Counted from the stretch's first letter, positions 16,564 to 24,370 are shown. The stretch: 37,103 bases of DNA from CALVLD01 sp964467585 (GCA_964467585.1 CAYXRF010000015.1:1-37103), one strand, 5' to 3'. The notes: a model not told the origin generated them from the sequence alone. Numbers and translations are program-made.

Positions 16564-16793
16564 TCCTAAAAAAATATGGAGCTTCAACCCTGTATAAGGG
16601 CGAAGCTCCGCGGTACCACCTTAATTCCCAAACAGAAACGTTTGGCTCAACGGACAATAACGCTTACCTTGCGGCGGGGCATTTCCTCCCCGCGGGAAAA
16701 ACGGGTGGGTATCCGCATCGTTGTGATGATTCGCAGCACACATCATCTTTCTTGAACGAACGAAAACGGAATATCCCGTCTGAACCTTTAATG
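16564..16793 (-). promoter_or_regulatory. T-box leader (tRNA-Pro specific) of proS
   Basis: The minus strand carries the T-box sequence GGTGGTACCGCG (plus 16609-16620). Stem I is closed by ACGGG (16775-16779) and CCCGT (16701-16705); its specifier loop reads ATACCCA, giving specifier CCC (plus 16707-16709), a proline codon followed by the usual A. The antiterminator bulge TGGT would pair with the ACCA end of uncharged tRNA-Pro. A terminator follows. All elements fit transcription-attenuating T-box control of proS. Confidence 0.95.
16568..16609 (-). terminator. Regulated terminator of the proS T-box
   Basis: On the minus strand GGAGCTTC pairs with GAAGCTCC (plus 16602-16609 and 16578-16585), followed by an interrupted T-run. 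The 5' arm overlaps the end of the T-box, so the antiterminator and terminator are mutually exclusive. Confidence 0.92.
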
Positions 16794-16799
16794 ATTGGC

Positions 16800-16828
16800 A
16801 TTATACAACCCCAAGGGAATGCTGTCAA
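16800..16828 (-). promoter_or_regulatory. Promoter of the proS T-box transcript
   Basis: On the minus strand a full-consensus TTGACA (16823-16828), 17-base spacer and TATAAT (16800-16805) lie directly upstream of the T-box leader, giving a leader of about 235 bases. Confidence 0.92.
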
Positions 16829-16847
16829 CACCTAATTATTTGTATAC

Positions 16848-18119
16848 TTACTTGTCGGAAGGACGGTTAAGCACCTCGTCAAGTATGCTGTCAAGCTCGC
16901 TGTCGGATGGAAGCTTGTCGGCGTTTGAGTCAAACGGAGTACCGTCAAGCTCGTCCTGGAATGAAATCCCACCAACAGGGGAGGCGTCGCTCATATCGTC
17001 AGAATCAGCGGAAGGCAGCTCACGCCCCTCAATTGTGTAAATGCTTTGCATGAGACTGGCGGGGTCGTCATAATCATCCGGCGGAACAAAACCATCGTCA
17101 TCGAGGTTATGCTCCTTGTCGTCCAAGCGAGTCTCGTTTTCACTGATTGCTTCACACGATTCAATGGTTTCTTCATTGTCGGCAAAAACGGGGGAATCGC
17201 TGTCCGAAGATTCGGCTTCATCGGATTGAGCAGGAATCGCCGCGTCTGAAATCAACTCATCGGAGTCAATTGGCAAAGAGGAATCTTCTGTTATTGAAGC
17301 CTTTACGCATACGTCATCCTTCGCAGATTCAGCAGACGGATTATCGCAGGAATCCACGCCGCCGTCGCGCTCGATAGGAGAGGCGTCTTCGGCGTCGGCA
17401 TCAAGTCCTTCAGAGCATGAACCGCTGCATTCGTCACAGTTACAGGAGCATTTGTCAACATCGGCACTAATCTCTTTTGTTTTAGCCTCAAGCGCCTCGG
17501 AAACGGAAGAAACCAGCGAAGCATAGTATTCTGATTGCTCGCGTGCGTATTCTGCGGCGTTGCACAACTGAATATTCAACTCGGCAATGACATTCTTGCG
17601 AGAATTTACCTCAATCTGCGCAGCCATAACGCAACGTTCAATGTATACGTTAGCATCTGTTCTTGTTTGATTGGCATAAGCATCCGCTTCGCGCTTTTTT
17701 TCAACGGCGTATGCATCACCATTGCGCATCAATTCATCATATTGTTCGTTGGCGGCATGCATTTTTTCATCATAGTAGGCGTCGCCTGCCGTATGCTGCT
17801 GCTTTGAATAGCCGTCTGCATCGGCAGTAATCGCGTTTGCTTTGCTTGCGGCGTCGGTGACGGTCTGCTTTGCTTCGGCAAGAAGCTCCTCACGGCGTCC
17901 TGCTGCACTTGCAACAATTGCGGCTGCTTTGACGGTCGCATCATCGTTAATGCGTGCGGCTGCACGATTTGCCTCAGTAATTGCAAGAAGCACCGATTGC
18001 TCCTGTGCGTGGAGCCTGTCAACCTCAGTCTCAAGCTCCCCAATACGCTTACGCATCAGCTCGTTCTCATGTACTCGCTGAACAAGTAGGGTTTCCAATT
18101 CCTTTGCTTTTCTGCTCAT
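16848..18119 (-). CDS. DivIVA-like coiled-coil protein with cysteine cluster and acidic tail
   Basis: This 423-residue protein of no certain family has a long N-terminal helical region (about 1-220). Residues 1-48 look like a heptad coiled coil; 50-160 are alanine-rich with repeated DAY motifs (GDAYYDEK, GDAYAVEKK, ADAYANQ). Five cysteines follow at 224, 226, 228, 231 and 235. The rest, to about 405, is acidic, Ser/Asp-rich and probably disordered, ending in a short helix-like SELDSILDEVLNR. The layout resembles DivIVA/GpsB-type scaffold proteins, but the lipid-binding N-terminal motif is not evident. It is the last gene of the ruv operon, 18 bases after ruvB, with GGAGG before its ATG. No terminator is visible before the proS promoter. 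Confidence 0.7.
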   Translation of the reverse strand: MSRKAKELETLLVQRVHENELMRKRIGELETEVDRLHAQEQSVLLAITEANRAAARINDDATVKAAAIVASAAGRREELLAEAKQTVTDAASKANAITADADGYSKQQHTAGDAYYDEKMHAANEQYDELMRNGDAYAVEKKREADAYANQTRTDANVYIERCVMAAQIEVNSRKNVIAELNIQLCNAAEYAREQSEYYASLVSSVSEALEAKTKEISADVDKCSCNCDECSGSCSEGLDADAEDASPIERDGGVDSCDNPSAESAKDDVCVKASITEDSSLPIDSDELISDAAIPAQSDEAESSDSDSPVFADNEETIESCEAISENETRLDDKEHNLDDDGFVPPDDYDDPASLMQSIYTIEGRELPSADSDDMSDASPVGGISFQDELDGTPFDSNADKLPSDSELDSILDEVLNRPSDK

Positions 18120-18137
18120 GACAGTAACCTCCGTTTA

Positions 18138-19175
18138 TTATGATTGTAAAAAACCGATTTGAGCTCCATTGCCGGAAGGCGGAGCATAACCCATATGTTT
18201 ATACGCTGCGGGCAGGAGCACGCGACCTCTTGGGGTTCGTGCGATAAAGCCGAGCTGCAAAAGATAAGGCTCATACACATCCTCAATCGTAGATGCATCC
18301 TCACCTGTCGAGGCGGCTATTGTGTTAAGACCGACAGGCATGCCGCCAAACTTAACGATCATCGCAGTGAGCATTCTGCGGTCAACGGCGTCAAGACCCA
18401 GTTCGTCAATTGCAAGCATATCAAGCCCCATTTTTGCCGCATCACGGTCAATAACGCCGCTGCCCTTAACCTGCGTAAAATCACGTACGCGTTTAAGCAG
18501 ACGGTTTGCAATTCGCGGAGTGCCGCGTGACCGCGAAGCAATTTCCAATGCGCCGTCAGCAGTGACTGATACATTAAGAATTCCGGCACTGCGGGTGACT
18601 ATTTCGCAGAGGTCCTGAGGCGTGTACATTTCAAGCTGTTCTTTAATGCCGAAACGGTCTCTCAGAGGGGAGGTAAGAAGCCCCATGCGCGTTGTTGCGC
18701 CAACAAGCGTGAACTTTGGCAGCTCTAATCGCAAAGAACGGGCAGACGGTCCTTTGCCAATTATAATATCATACGCAAAATCCTCCATTGCGGGATACAG
18801 AACCTCCTCAACATTGGGATTAAGTCGATGAATCTCATCAATAAATAGTATATCGCCTTCATTAAGGTTTGAAAGCAACGCAGCAAGATCACCTGCGTGG
18901 GTGATTGCCGGACCGGACGTCACGCGCAGATTACCGCCCATTTCGTTTGCAATAATTGCCGCAAGAGTTGTTTTTCCAAGCCCCGGCGGACCGTAAAGCA
19001 AAACGTGGTCAAGCGCCTCCCCGCGAAGCTTTGCCGCGCTGATATATACACGGATATGCTCCTTAACGTCGCTTTGACCGATGTATTCGTTCAAAAAGCG
19101 TGGACGCAAACTGTATTCTACGGTCTCGTCCTCCGCAAGCAACGAAGAAGATATAATACGTTCATCAAAATCCAT
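18138..19175 (-). CDS. ruvB: Holliday junction helicase motor subunit RuvB
   Basis: This 345-residue AAA+ ATPase forms the hexameric ring that drives branch migration with RuvA. Walker A is GPPGLGKTT (62-70), Walker B FIDEIHR (111-117), sensor 1 GATTR (159-163), the arginine finger is in SPLRDRFG (Arg172), and the C-terminal winged helix ends with LGFIARTPRGRVLLPAAY. It has a normal length with a short extra C-terminal tail. It lies 15 bases after ruvA in a ruvC-ruvA-ruvB order, so the complete resolvasome is encoded together. Confidence 0.98.
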   Translation of the reverse strand: MDFDERIISSSLLAEDETVEYSLRPRFLNEYIGQSDVKEHIRVYISAAKLRGEALDHVLLYGPPGLGKTTLAAIIANEMGGNLRVTSGPAITHAGDLAALLSNLNEGDILFIDEIHRLNPNVEEVLYPAMEDFAYDIIIGKGPSARSLRLELPKFTLVGATTRMGLLTSPLRDRFGIKEQLEMYTPQDLCEIVTRSAGILNVSVTADGALEIASRSRGTPRIANRLLKRVRDFTQVKGSGVIDRDAAKMGLDMLAIDELGLDAVDRRMLTAMIVKFGGMPVGLNTIAASTGEDASTIEDVYEPYLLQLGFIARTPRGRVLLPAAYKHMGYAPPSGNGAQIGFLQS

Positions 19176-19190
19176 ACCCGTTTACCTCTC

Positions 19191-19775
19191 TTAGTGCTTT
19201 GAAAGCTCACGCAAAGCAAGAGTTATTAGATTTTCGACCCTGTCACAGTCATCAATCGAAGCGACTGCGCGGCCCGCAACAGCTCCATCGTATCCAAGCG
19301 CCACAAGCGCTGCAATTGCCTCAGAACGTATGGATGCAAAATCTCCACAGGCAGAATCCGCCAACGGCACAGAGGCTGAGTCCACTTTTTCCTTCAGCTC
19401 GAGAATGACACGCGCAGCAGTTTTTTTGCCCATTCCCTGAACACGGTCAAAGGCAGCGACGTTGTCTGTGATTACGGCAAGGGAAACATCCTCCGGAGAC
19501 AGCACAGAAAGCACATTAAGTGACACTTTTGGGCCAATCCGTGAAACACTGATCAGCTTGCGAAACATGGTTCTTTCGGCTTCAGAATAGAATCCGTACA
19601 GACCGATCGCGTCCTGCGAAACGCTGAAGTGCGTAAACAGCTTTGCGGTACTGCCCACGGCAAGCCGCTTCAGCGTATTTGCACTGCACACTATCTCATA
19701 GCCAATGCCGCAGGTTTCAATCACGACACGATCTGCAAGTATGGTATCGACAATTCCTTTTATATATGCGTACAT
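19191..19775 (-). CDS. ruvA: Holliday junction DNA-binding subunit RuvA
   Basis: This 194-residue protein binds four-way junctions as a tetramer and loads RuvB. It has the N-terminal OB fold (MYAYIKGIVDTI... with VIETCGIGYEIVC), helix-hairpin-helix motifs around RIGPKVSLNVLS and VQGMGKKTAARVILELK, and the C-terminal domain III (SEAIAALVALGYDGAVAGRAV) that contacts RuvB. Its ATG overlaps the stop codon of ruvC in a TAATG arrangement (19773-19777), which suggests translational coupling. Confidence 0.97.
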   Translation of the reverse strand: MYAYIKGIVDTILADRVVIETCGIGYEIVCSANTLKRLAVGSTAKLFTHFSVSQDAIGLYGFYSEAERTMFRKLISVSRIGPKVSLNVLSVLSPEDVSLAVITDNVAAFDRVQGMGKKTAARVILELKEKVDSASVPLADSACGDFASIRSEAIAALVALGYDGAVAGRAVASIDDCDRVENLITLALRELSKH

Positions 19776-20272
19776 TATTTAATCCTATACTCCTCCAAGC
19801 ATGGCCCAATCGAGTTAGCGTGGCACAGTGCCGCGCCAAGCGCGTCAGCTGCGTCATCCGGCTTTGGAAGGGTTGGCAGCTTCAAAAGCAGTTTTACCAT
19901 GGTTTGCACTTGAAGCTTATCCGCATGCCCGTCGCCGGTAACGCTCTGCTTTATTTGCATGGGCGTGTACTCATAAAGCGGTATCCCCGCTTCCTGTGCG
20001 GCAAGAAGCGCAACGCCCCTGCCTGCGGCAACCTGCATGGCAGTTTTTGCGTTGTGATAGAAGAACAGCTCCTCAAAGGCAACGTGGTCGGGACGTAACC
20101 TCGATATCAAAAGTGATGTTCCTCTGTGAAGCAGCTCAAGCCTCTCAGGAAACGTCATTGACGGACAAGTTTCAATCACACCATAATCCACAATCGAGGA
20201 TTTTCCCGCCATATACTCGATAACACCATACCCGAGTATCGCGTAACCGGGGTCAATACCAAGTATAACCAT
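19775..20272 (-). CDS. ruvC: Holliday junction endonuclease RuvC
   Basis: This 165-residue RNase H-fold nuclease resolves junctions exposed by RuvAB. The four catalytic acidic residues are seen at the family positions: Asp7 (GIDPGY), Glu67 (FEELFF), Asp140 and Asp143 (KPDDAADALG). It is the first gene of the ruv operon, preceded by a promoter about 40 to 68 bases upstream, and its stop overlaps the ruvA start by one base. Confidence 0.97.
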   Translation of the reverse strand: MVILGIDPGYAILGYGVIEYMAGKSSIVDYGVIETCPSMTFPERLELLHRGTSLLISRLRPDHVAFEELFFYHNAKTAMQVAAGRGVALLAAQEAGIPLYEYTPMQIKQSVTGDGHADKLQVQTMVKLLLKLPTLPKPDDAADALGAALCHANSIGPCLEEYRIK

Positions 20273-20311
20273 CCGTCACACCGTCCACATCTCAAAAATC
20301 TGCTTAAACTG

Positions 20312-20340
20312 ATTTTAACATGAAATCTCATACTTTACAA
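20312..20340 (-). promoter_or_regulatory. Promoter of the ruvC-ruvA-ruvB operon
   Basis: On the minus strand TTGTAA (20335-20340), a 17-base spacer and TAAAAT (20312-20317) precede ruvC. I see no obvious LexA-type palindrome over it. Confidence 0.7.
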
Positions 20341-20379
20341 GTATTGAGGCAAACTAACATATCGAATCGAGGTGAAAAG

Positions 20380-21027
20380 ATGGAAGCTCTACTGGTTATT
20401 TCAATCGCAGCAGCAGTGCTGCTAATTTTGCTTATTGCAATTTCAAATATAAAGCTGAAGTTTGATTGCCGACTCCGAGCGCAAATATGCGAGATACGAA
20501 TCCGAATTATTTCACTGTTCATTCCGATAGATATCCGCATAAGAGCAGCTTATAATTATGCGCAGGGCATTCAAATCCACATAATAAAACGCAATGGTCA
20601 AATTAAAAAAAGTATGACGATAGGCGAAAGGACCAAGCATAAAAGGGTGCCGATATCACTTCAGCTTTTTCATGAGACGCTTGTTTTTGAAAAGCTTTTC
20701 GTAAGCGGAGAGGTCGGCGTAAAAAATGATTCCTTCGCAAGCGTCATTGTCGCAGGAGCGCTGAATGTAATAATCAACACGATACTGCCTGCAATAATTA
20801 CAATTCGTGCTAACAACTCGGTTGCTGTTTATATTTCTCCTCGATATACCATCAATGTATTTGCCATAAATATGCAAGGCATACTGACGCTAAATGCGGG
20901 GAAGCTAATACATAGAATTGTCGTAAATATGATTAGACGGCAAAAATTAAAGGAGGACAACAAAATTGACACATCCAATCGAAAACCTAATGCAGTCGTC
21001 TTTGACACAGATCAAAGAGCTTGCTGA
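20380..21027 (+). CDS. DUF2953 family membrane-anchored protein
   Basis: This 215-residue protein starts at ATG 20380 behind GAGGTG; an earlier in-frame ATG at 20320 lies in the ruvC promoter. An N-terminal helix (about 2-22) is followed by a beta-rich basic domain containing LKFDCRLRAQICEIRIRIISLFIPIDIRI, characteristic of DUF2953 proteins found in spore-forming Firmicutes. A second hydrophobic stretch lies around residues 120-140. In many Firmicutes this family sits directly upstream of gerW/ytfJ, as here, which suggests a sporulation-related role. Its 3' end overlaps gerW by 62 bases. Confidence 0.82.
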   Translation: MEALLVISIAAAVLLILLIAISNIKLKFDCRLRAQICEIRIRIISLFIPIDIRIRAAYNYAQGIQIHIIKRNGQIKKSMTIGERTKHKRVPISLQLFHETLVFEKLFVSGEVGVKNDSFASVIVAGALNVIINTILPAIITIRANNSVAVYISPRYTINVFAINMQGILTLNAGKLIHRIVVNMIRRQKLKEDNKIDTSNRKPNAVVFDTDQRAC

Positions 21028-21469
21028 TGTTAACACGGTGATCGGAACACCGCTTGTAACGGAGGACTCAACAATGATACTGCCGGTTTCAAAGGTCTGC
21101 ATGGGATTGCTTGTTGGCGGTGGGGAATACACATGCATGACGCCTGTTAAAAAGAGCGGCGCAGATACCGAAAACGGTAGTAATTATCCGTTTGCCGGAG
21201 CATCGGCAGTCGGAATGTGCCTTACCCCACTTGCGTTTTTAGCCGTTCAAAATGGGACCGTAAGGGTTCTGCCTGCAAAGCAGGAATGCGCAGCGGAGCG
21301 CATGGTTGACCTGATACCCCAAACGCTTTCGACCATAGAGAGACTTCTTCGTGAGCTTTTGCCCAATCTCGTTAACCAAAATGGATGCGGCTGCAGTCAG
21401 CGGCAAAATCAGTCGGATGATAATAAGCAGACGGCGGCTCAGCAAAGCACCGACGATGCTACAGACTAA
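20966..21469 (+). CDS. gerW: GerW/YtfJ family sporulation protein
   Basis: This 167-residue protein belongs to the GerW (YtfJ) family, needed in Bacillus subtilis for normal spore germination with some nutrients. The N-terminus HPIENLMQSSLTQIKELADV and the core TVIGTPLV, TMILPVSKVCMGLLVGGGEY and FAGASAVGMCLTPLAFLAV are diagnostic. The start is taken as TTG 20966 because AGGAGG lies 9 bases upstream and the conserved HPIE motif follows; the next ATG at 20990 would remove it. The C-terminal tail after residue 140 (CGCSQRQNQSDDNKQ) is hydrophilic and variable. It overlaps DUF2953 and is followed after 6 bases by dacF. Confidence 0.92.
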   Translation: MTHPIENLMQSSLTQIKELADVNTVIGTPLVTEDSTMILPVSKVCMGLLVGGGEYTCMTPVKKSGADTENGSNYPFAGASAVGMCLTPLAFLAVQNGTVRVLPAKQECAAERMVDLIPQTLSTIERLLRELLPNLVNQNGCGCSQRQNQSDDNKQTAAQQSTDDATD

Positions 21470-21475
21470 AAGGCA

Positions 21476-22606
21476 ATGTTTAAGAGGATAACTGCGCTGC
21501 TTGCCGCAGCGGTCACTTTGCTGTGCGTCACTGTATATGCAAAGAATGCTCAAGCGGCAAGCGCGCCATTTGAAACCTGCGCATCGGCAATGATGCTGAT
21601 GGAGGCACAAACAAACACCGTGTTAACCTGTCAAAATGAAGACAGAAAATTTCCCATGGCAAGCACTACAAAGATTATGACGGCGATAGTCACGCTTGAA
21701 AACGCGTCTCTTTCCGACATTGTGGTTATAGACGAAATTGCGGAAGGCGTCGAGGGGTCGTCAATGTATCTTGTGGCAGGGGAACGAATATCGGTCGAAG
21801 ATCTGCTGTATGGATTGATGCTTGCGTCCGGCAATGATGCCGCGGTTGCGCTTGCTGCAGCAATAGGCGGCAGCGTGGAGAGCTTTGTTAATATGATGAA
21901 CGAAAGGGCGGAGGAGATGGGGCTGACGTCAACGCATTTTGTGACGCCCAACGGTCTTCATAATGATGAACATTACACCACGGCAAAGGAGCTTGCAATA
22001 ATCGCGTCATATGCGTACAAGAATGAGGACCTGAGAAAGATCGTTGCAACAAAGTATCACACAACAACAACGGGAGAGGTTGTGCGAACTCTCAAAAATA
22101 AAAATACGCTGCTGTGGAATTACGAAGGTGCAATCGGGTTCAAAACGGGTTACACGTCCGCAGCGGGTCGATGCCTCGTTTTTGGCGCCGAAAGGGACGG
22201 TATGACGGTGATTGGCGTCTTACTGAATTGCAGACCGATGTTTGATATTGCCGCTCGTCTTATGGACTATGCGTTTTCAGAATATACGATATGCTGCGTG
22301 ATAAGCGGCGGCACAGTCGCCGCACGTGTGTATGTTGAAAACGGTACTAAAAGTATATTGGAAGTCATTGTAAAAAATGATATAATGGTAACGTTGCCAA
22401 AGGGCGCAGAGCGTGAGTTTTCGATAGATCTCGTGCTGGATGAAAGCATCTCTGCTCCCGTTACCGCAAACAGCGTATTGGGTACGATTAATGTATATTG
22501 TGATGACGAGCTTGTCGCAAGTGAACCGCTTGCTGCGGCATATTCCGTTGATACGCGTAGATTTGACTATTGGTGGCAAATGCTGATAAAAAGTATGGCA
22601 GGTTAA
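21476..22606 (+). CDS. dacF: D-alanyl-D-alanine carboxypeptidase, DacF/DacB-type
   Basis: This 376-residue penicillin-binding protein (class C, type 5) removes the terminal D-Ala of peptidoglycan stem peptides. A signal peptide (1-28, ending AQA) is followed by the three serine-DD-peptidase motifs: Ser63-Thr-Thr-Lys66 (nucleophile Ser63), Ser118-Gly-Asn120 and Lys223-Thr-Gly225. The C-terminal part from about 270 is the beta-rich PBP5_C domain. The last residues (YWWQMLIKSM) may form an amphipathic membrane anchor. Its place after gerW suggests a sporulation DacF rather than vegetative DacA. The ribosome site is poor, so translation may be coupled to gerW 6 bases upstream. Confidence 0.94.
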   Translation: MFKRITALLAAAVTLLCVTVYAKNAQAASAPFETCASAMMLMEAQTNTVLTCQNEDRKFPMASTTKIMTAIVTLENASLSDIVVIDEIAEGVEGSSMYLVAGERISVEDLLYGLMLASGNDAAVALAAAIGGSVESFVNMMNERAEEMGLTSTHFVTPNGLHNDEHYTTAKELAIIASYAYKNEDLRKIVATKYHTTTTGEVVRTLKNKNTLLWNYEGAIGFKTGYTSAAGRCLVFGAERDGMTVIGVLLNCRPMFDIAARLMDYAFSEYTICCVISGGTVAARVYVENGTKSILEVIVKNDIMVTLPKGAEREFSIDLVLDESISAPVTANSVLGTINVYCDDELVASEPLAAAYSVDTRRFDYWWQMLIKSMAG

Positions 22607-22631
22607 TAGCCGCCGTACGCAGGGGGATACC

Positions 22632-23330
22632 GTGAGGCTTCAAAAGTATCTTGCAGACGCAGGGATAGCGTCACGCAGAAAATGTGAAGAGCTGATTGCT
22701 GACGGTCATGTTAGCGTTAACGGCACAATCGTTGGGGTTGGCTTTTCAGTAGCGGATGGCGATGCTGTGCGTGTTGACGGAAAGCTTGTTGAGCAGGTTA
22801 CAAGCAGGGTTGTTTATGCGTTTTACAAGCCCAAAAATGTGATCTGCTCAAATGCTGAAAATGAAGACCGCATCAAGGTTACCGACTATTTCAAGGACGT
22901 CCCGCTCAGACTTTATACGGTCGGCCGGCTGGACTATGACTCGGAAGGCTTGATTTTTGTTACAAACGATGGAACATTCGCGGACAAGCTTACTCACCCT
23001 CGATATGTAAAAGACAAATCGTACAGGGTGCTTTGTGAGGGTGAGATCACGAACGAAGAAAGGCAAGCGCTTCAAAACGGCGTCGCGCTTGACGACGGCG
23101 TAACTGCCCCTGCAAGGTGCAAAATTTTACGGACAGCAAACGGCAGAAGTGATCTTATTTTGACAATACATGAGGGTAGGAACCGACAGGTGCGGCGTAT
23201 GCTTGCAGCTATCGGTCACAATACGCTCAAGCTTTGTCGTGTGAGCATTGGGACCGTCTCACTGGGCACGCTGAAGGCGGGAGAAAGACGTGAGCTTACT
23301 GCAGATGAGATCGAAAGTATGTTGCAATAA
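22632..23330 (+). CDS. RsuA/RluB-family pseudouridine synthase
   Basis: This 232-residue protein has an N-terminal S4 RNA-binding domain (1-60, LQKYLADAGIASRRKCEELI) and a catalytic domain with the family motif GRLDYDSEGLIFVTNDG, whose Asp101 is the nucleophile. The second motif is HEGRNRQVRRMLAAIGH. It modifies uridine in ribosomal RNA; the members nearest in sequence in Firmicutes are RluB-type and act on 23S rRNA, but 16S-specific RsuA cannot be excluded. The start is GTG 22632 behind AGGGGG. In Bacillus, rluB follows dacB-spmAB; here it follows dacF directly and no spm genes are present. Confidence 0.93.
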   Translation: MRLQKYLADAGIASRRKCEELIADGHVSVNGTIVGVGFSVADGDAVRVDGKLVEQVTSRVVYAFYKPKNVICSNAENEDRIKVTDYFKDVPLRLYTVGRLDYDSEGLIFVTNDGTFADKLTHPRYVKDKSYRVLCEGEITNEERQALQNGVALDDGVTAPARCKILRTANGRSDLILTIHEGRNRQVRRMLAAIGHNTLKLCRVSIGTVSLGTLKAGERRELTADEIESMLQ

Positions 23331-23414
23331 TATATTGCATAAACCGTAAAATCATATGCAGGAATAAAGGGACAGTAGTGGAATGTAGATAAATTGGGGA
23401 AGGTTGAATCACAA

Positions 23415-23459
23415 TGACCTATGGTCGTTGATAATTGCACAACTAACCTTGAAAGGTCA
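23415..23459 (+). other. Possible hairpin in the leader of the decarboxylase operon
   Basis: TGACCT (23415-23420) can pair with AGGTCA (23454-23459) around an inner GTTG/CAAC pair (23427-23430 and 23440-23443). A second overlapping palindrome GACC-TAT-GGTC lies at 23416-23426. The structure ends just before an A-run and the oadG start. It may be a regulatory leader or an operator; I recognise no known riboswitch and no clear promoter. Confidence 0.35.
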
Positions 23460-23470
23460 AAAAAATACTT

Positions 23471-23932
23471 ATGGGAAGTAATGTTTTCACAGAAGCCTTT
23501 ATGACGTTGGGCGTTGGTCTCGGCGTTGTTTTCGTTGGATTGATTTGCTTGATTGTGATTATTAAGCTGATGAGCTTCATTGTTCGTTTGCTGACTAAAA
23601 AATCTGCGCTGAAAGCGAACATAGGCGTAAACAAACCCATTGCTCCCAAAAACGATTTTGTGACCGCGCAGGTTCAAAAGCCGCGTATATCTGGCTCCGT
23701 AATGACGGTTGAGCAGAGACGTCAGCTTATTGCTGCTGTATCGGCGTCAATCGCACAGTATTTAGGAACCGATGTTACGGGTATTAGACTGCACTCCATA
23801 AAGCGTGCTGACGGCGCTGTGATGCAGGCAGATGAGAGGCGTATGCTTGTGGCTGCAATATCTACAGCAATAGCTTCTGAAATGGGCGCGGATGTTTCCG
23901 CAATAAGTATTAGATCTATTCGAAAGGTCTGA
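23471..23932 (+). CDS. oadG: OadG-like gamma subunit of a sodium-pumping decarboxylase, with C-terminal duplication
   Basis: This 153-residue protein has one membrane helix (about 12-40, GVGLGVVFVGLICLIVIIKLMS), the hallmark of OadG-type small subunits that anchor and assemble the decarboxylase complex. The C-terminal half contains two related segments: residues 80-112 (VEQRRQLIAAVSASIAQYLG...) and 121-153 (ADERRMLVAAISTAIASEMG...). The first is followed by DVTGIRLHSIKR and the second by DVSAISIRSIRK. Homologues normally have a single such segment. The start lacks a good ribosome site: AAAGG lies 14 bases upstream. It opens a four-gene unit with the biotin carrier, beta and alpha subunits. 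Confidence 0.85.
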   Translation: MGSNVFTEAFMTLGVGLGVVFVGLICLIVIIKLMSFIVRLLTKKSALKANIGVNKPIAPKNDFVTAQVQKPRISGSVMTVEQRRQLIAAVSASIAQYLGTDVTGIRLHSIKRADGAVMQADERRMLVAAISTAIASEMGADVSAISIRSIRKV

Positions 23933-23989
23933 CCGAGCTTTCAAACAAAAATCAGTCAATATGGCAAAATGCCTTTTACGGAGGAAAAT

Positions 23990-24355
23990 ATGCGTAAGTT
24001 TTTGGTCAATGTTAATGGAACGTCTTATGAGGTAGAGGTTGAGGAGCTCAAAGGTGATGCTGCCGCTGTTGCAGCCGCGCCCAAAGCGACTTCCGCCGCC
24101 GCACCCAAGACCGTCGCAGCGTCTCCCGTGGTCACCGACGCAGCGTCAACAATCACAGCTCCAATGCCCGGCTCGATAGTTGGCATCAACGTTAAAGCGG
24201 GTGATTCATTCAAGCGCGGTCAAGTGCTGCTTGTGCTTGAAGCGATGAAGATGGAGAACGAGATTCTTGCCCCGCGTGACGGCAAAATTGTTGCGGTTTA
24301 TACCTCAAAGGGGTCTACGGTTAACTCCGGTGATGTTTTGATCGCCTTTGAATAA
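23990..24355 (+). CDS. Biotin carrier subunit of the decarboxylase
   Basis: This 121-residue protein consists of an N-terminal basic beta segment (RKFLVNVNGTSYEVEVEEL), an Ala/Pro/Thr/Ser-rich flexible linker (about 24-55) and a C-terminal biotinyl domain. The biotin-accepting lysine is Lys87 in LEAMKMENE, 35 residues from the end as in biotin carriers generally. It shuttles the carboxyl group from the alpha subunit to the membrane beta subunit. ATG 23990 is chosen because GGAGG precedes it by about 5 bases; the in-frame ATG at 23969 has none. It is a separate polypeptide here rather than fused to the alpha subunit. Confidence 0.95.
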   Translation: MRKFLVNVNGTSYEVEVEELKGDAAAVAAAPKATSAAAPKTVAASPVVTDAASTITAPMPGSIVGINVKAGDSFKRGQVLLVLEAMKMENEILAPRDGKIVAVYTSKGSTVNSGDVLIAFE

Positions 24356-24370
24356 GGCACAGCGCAGGTT

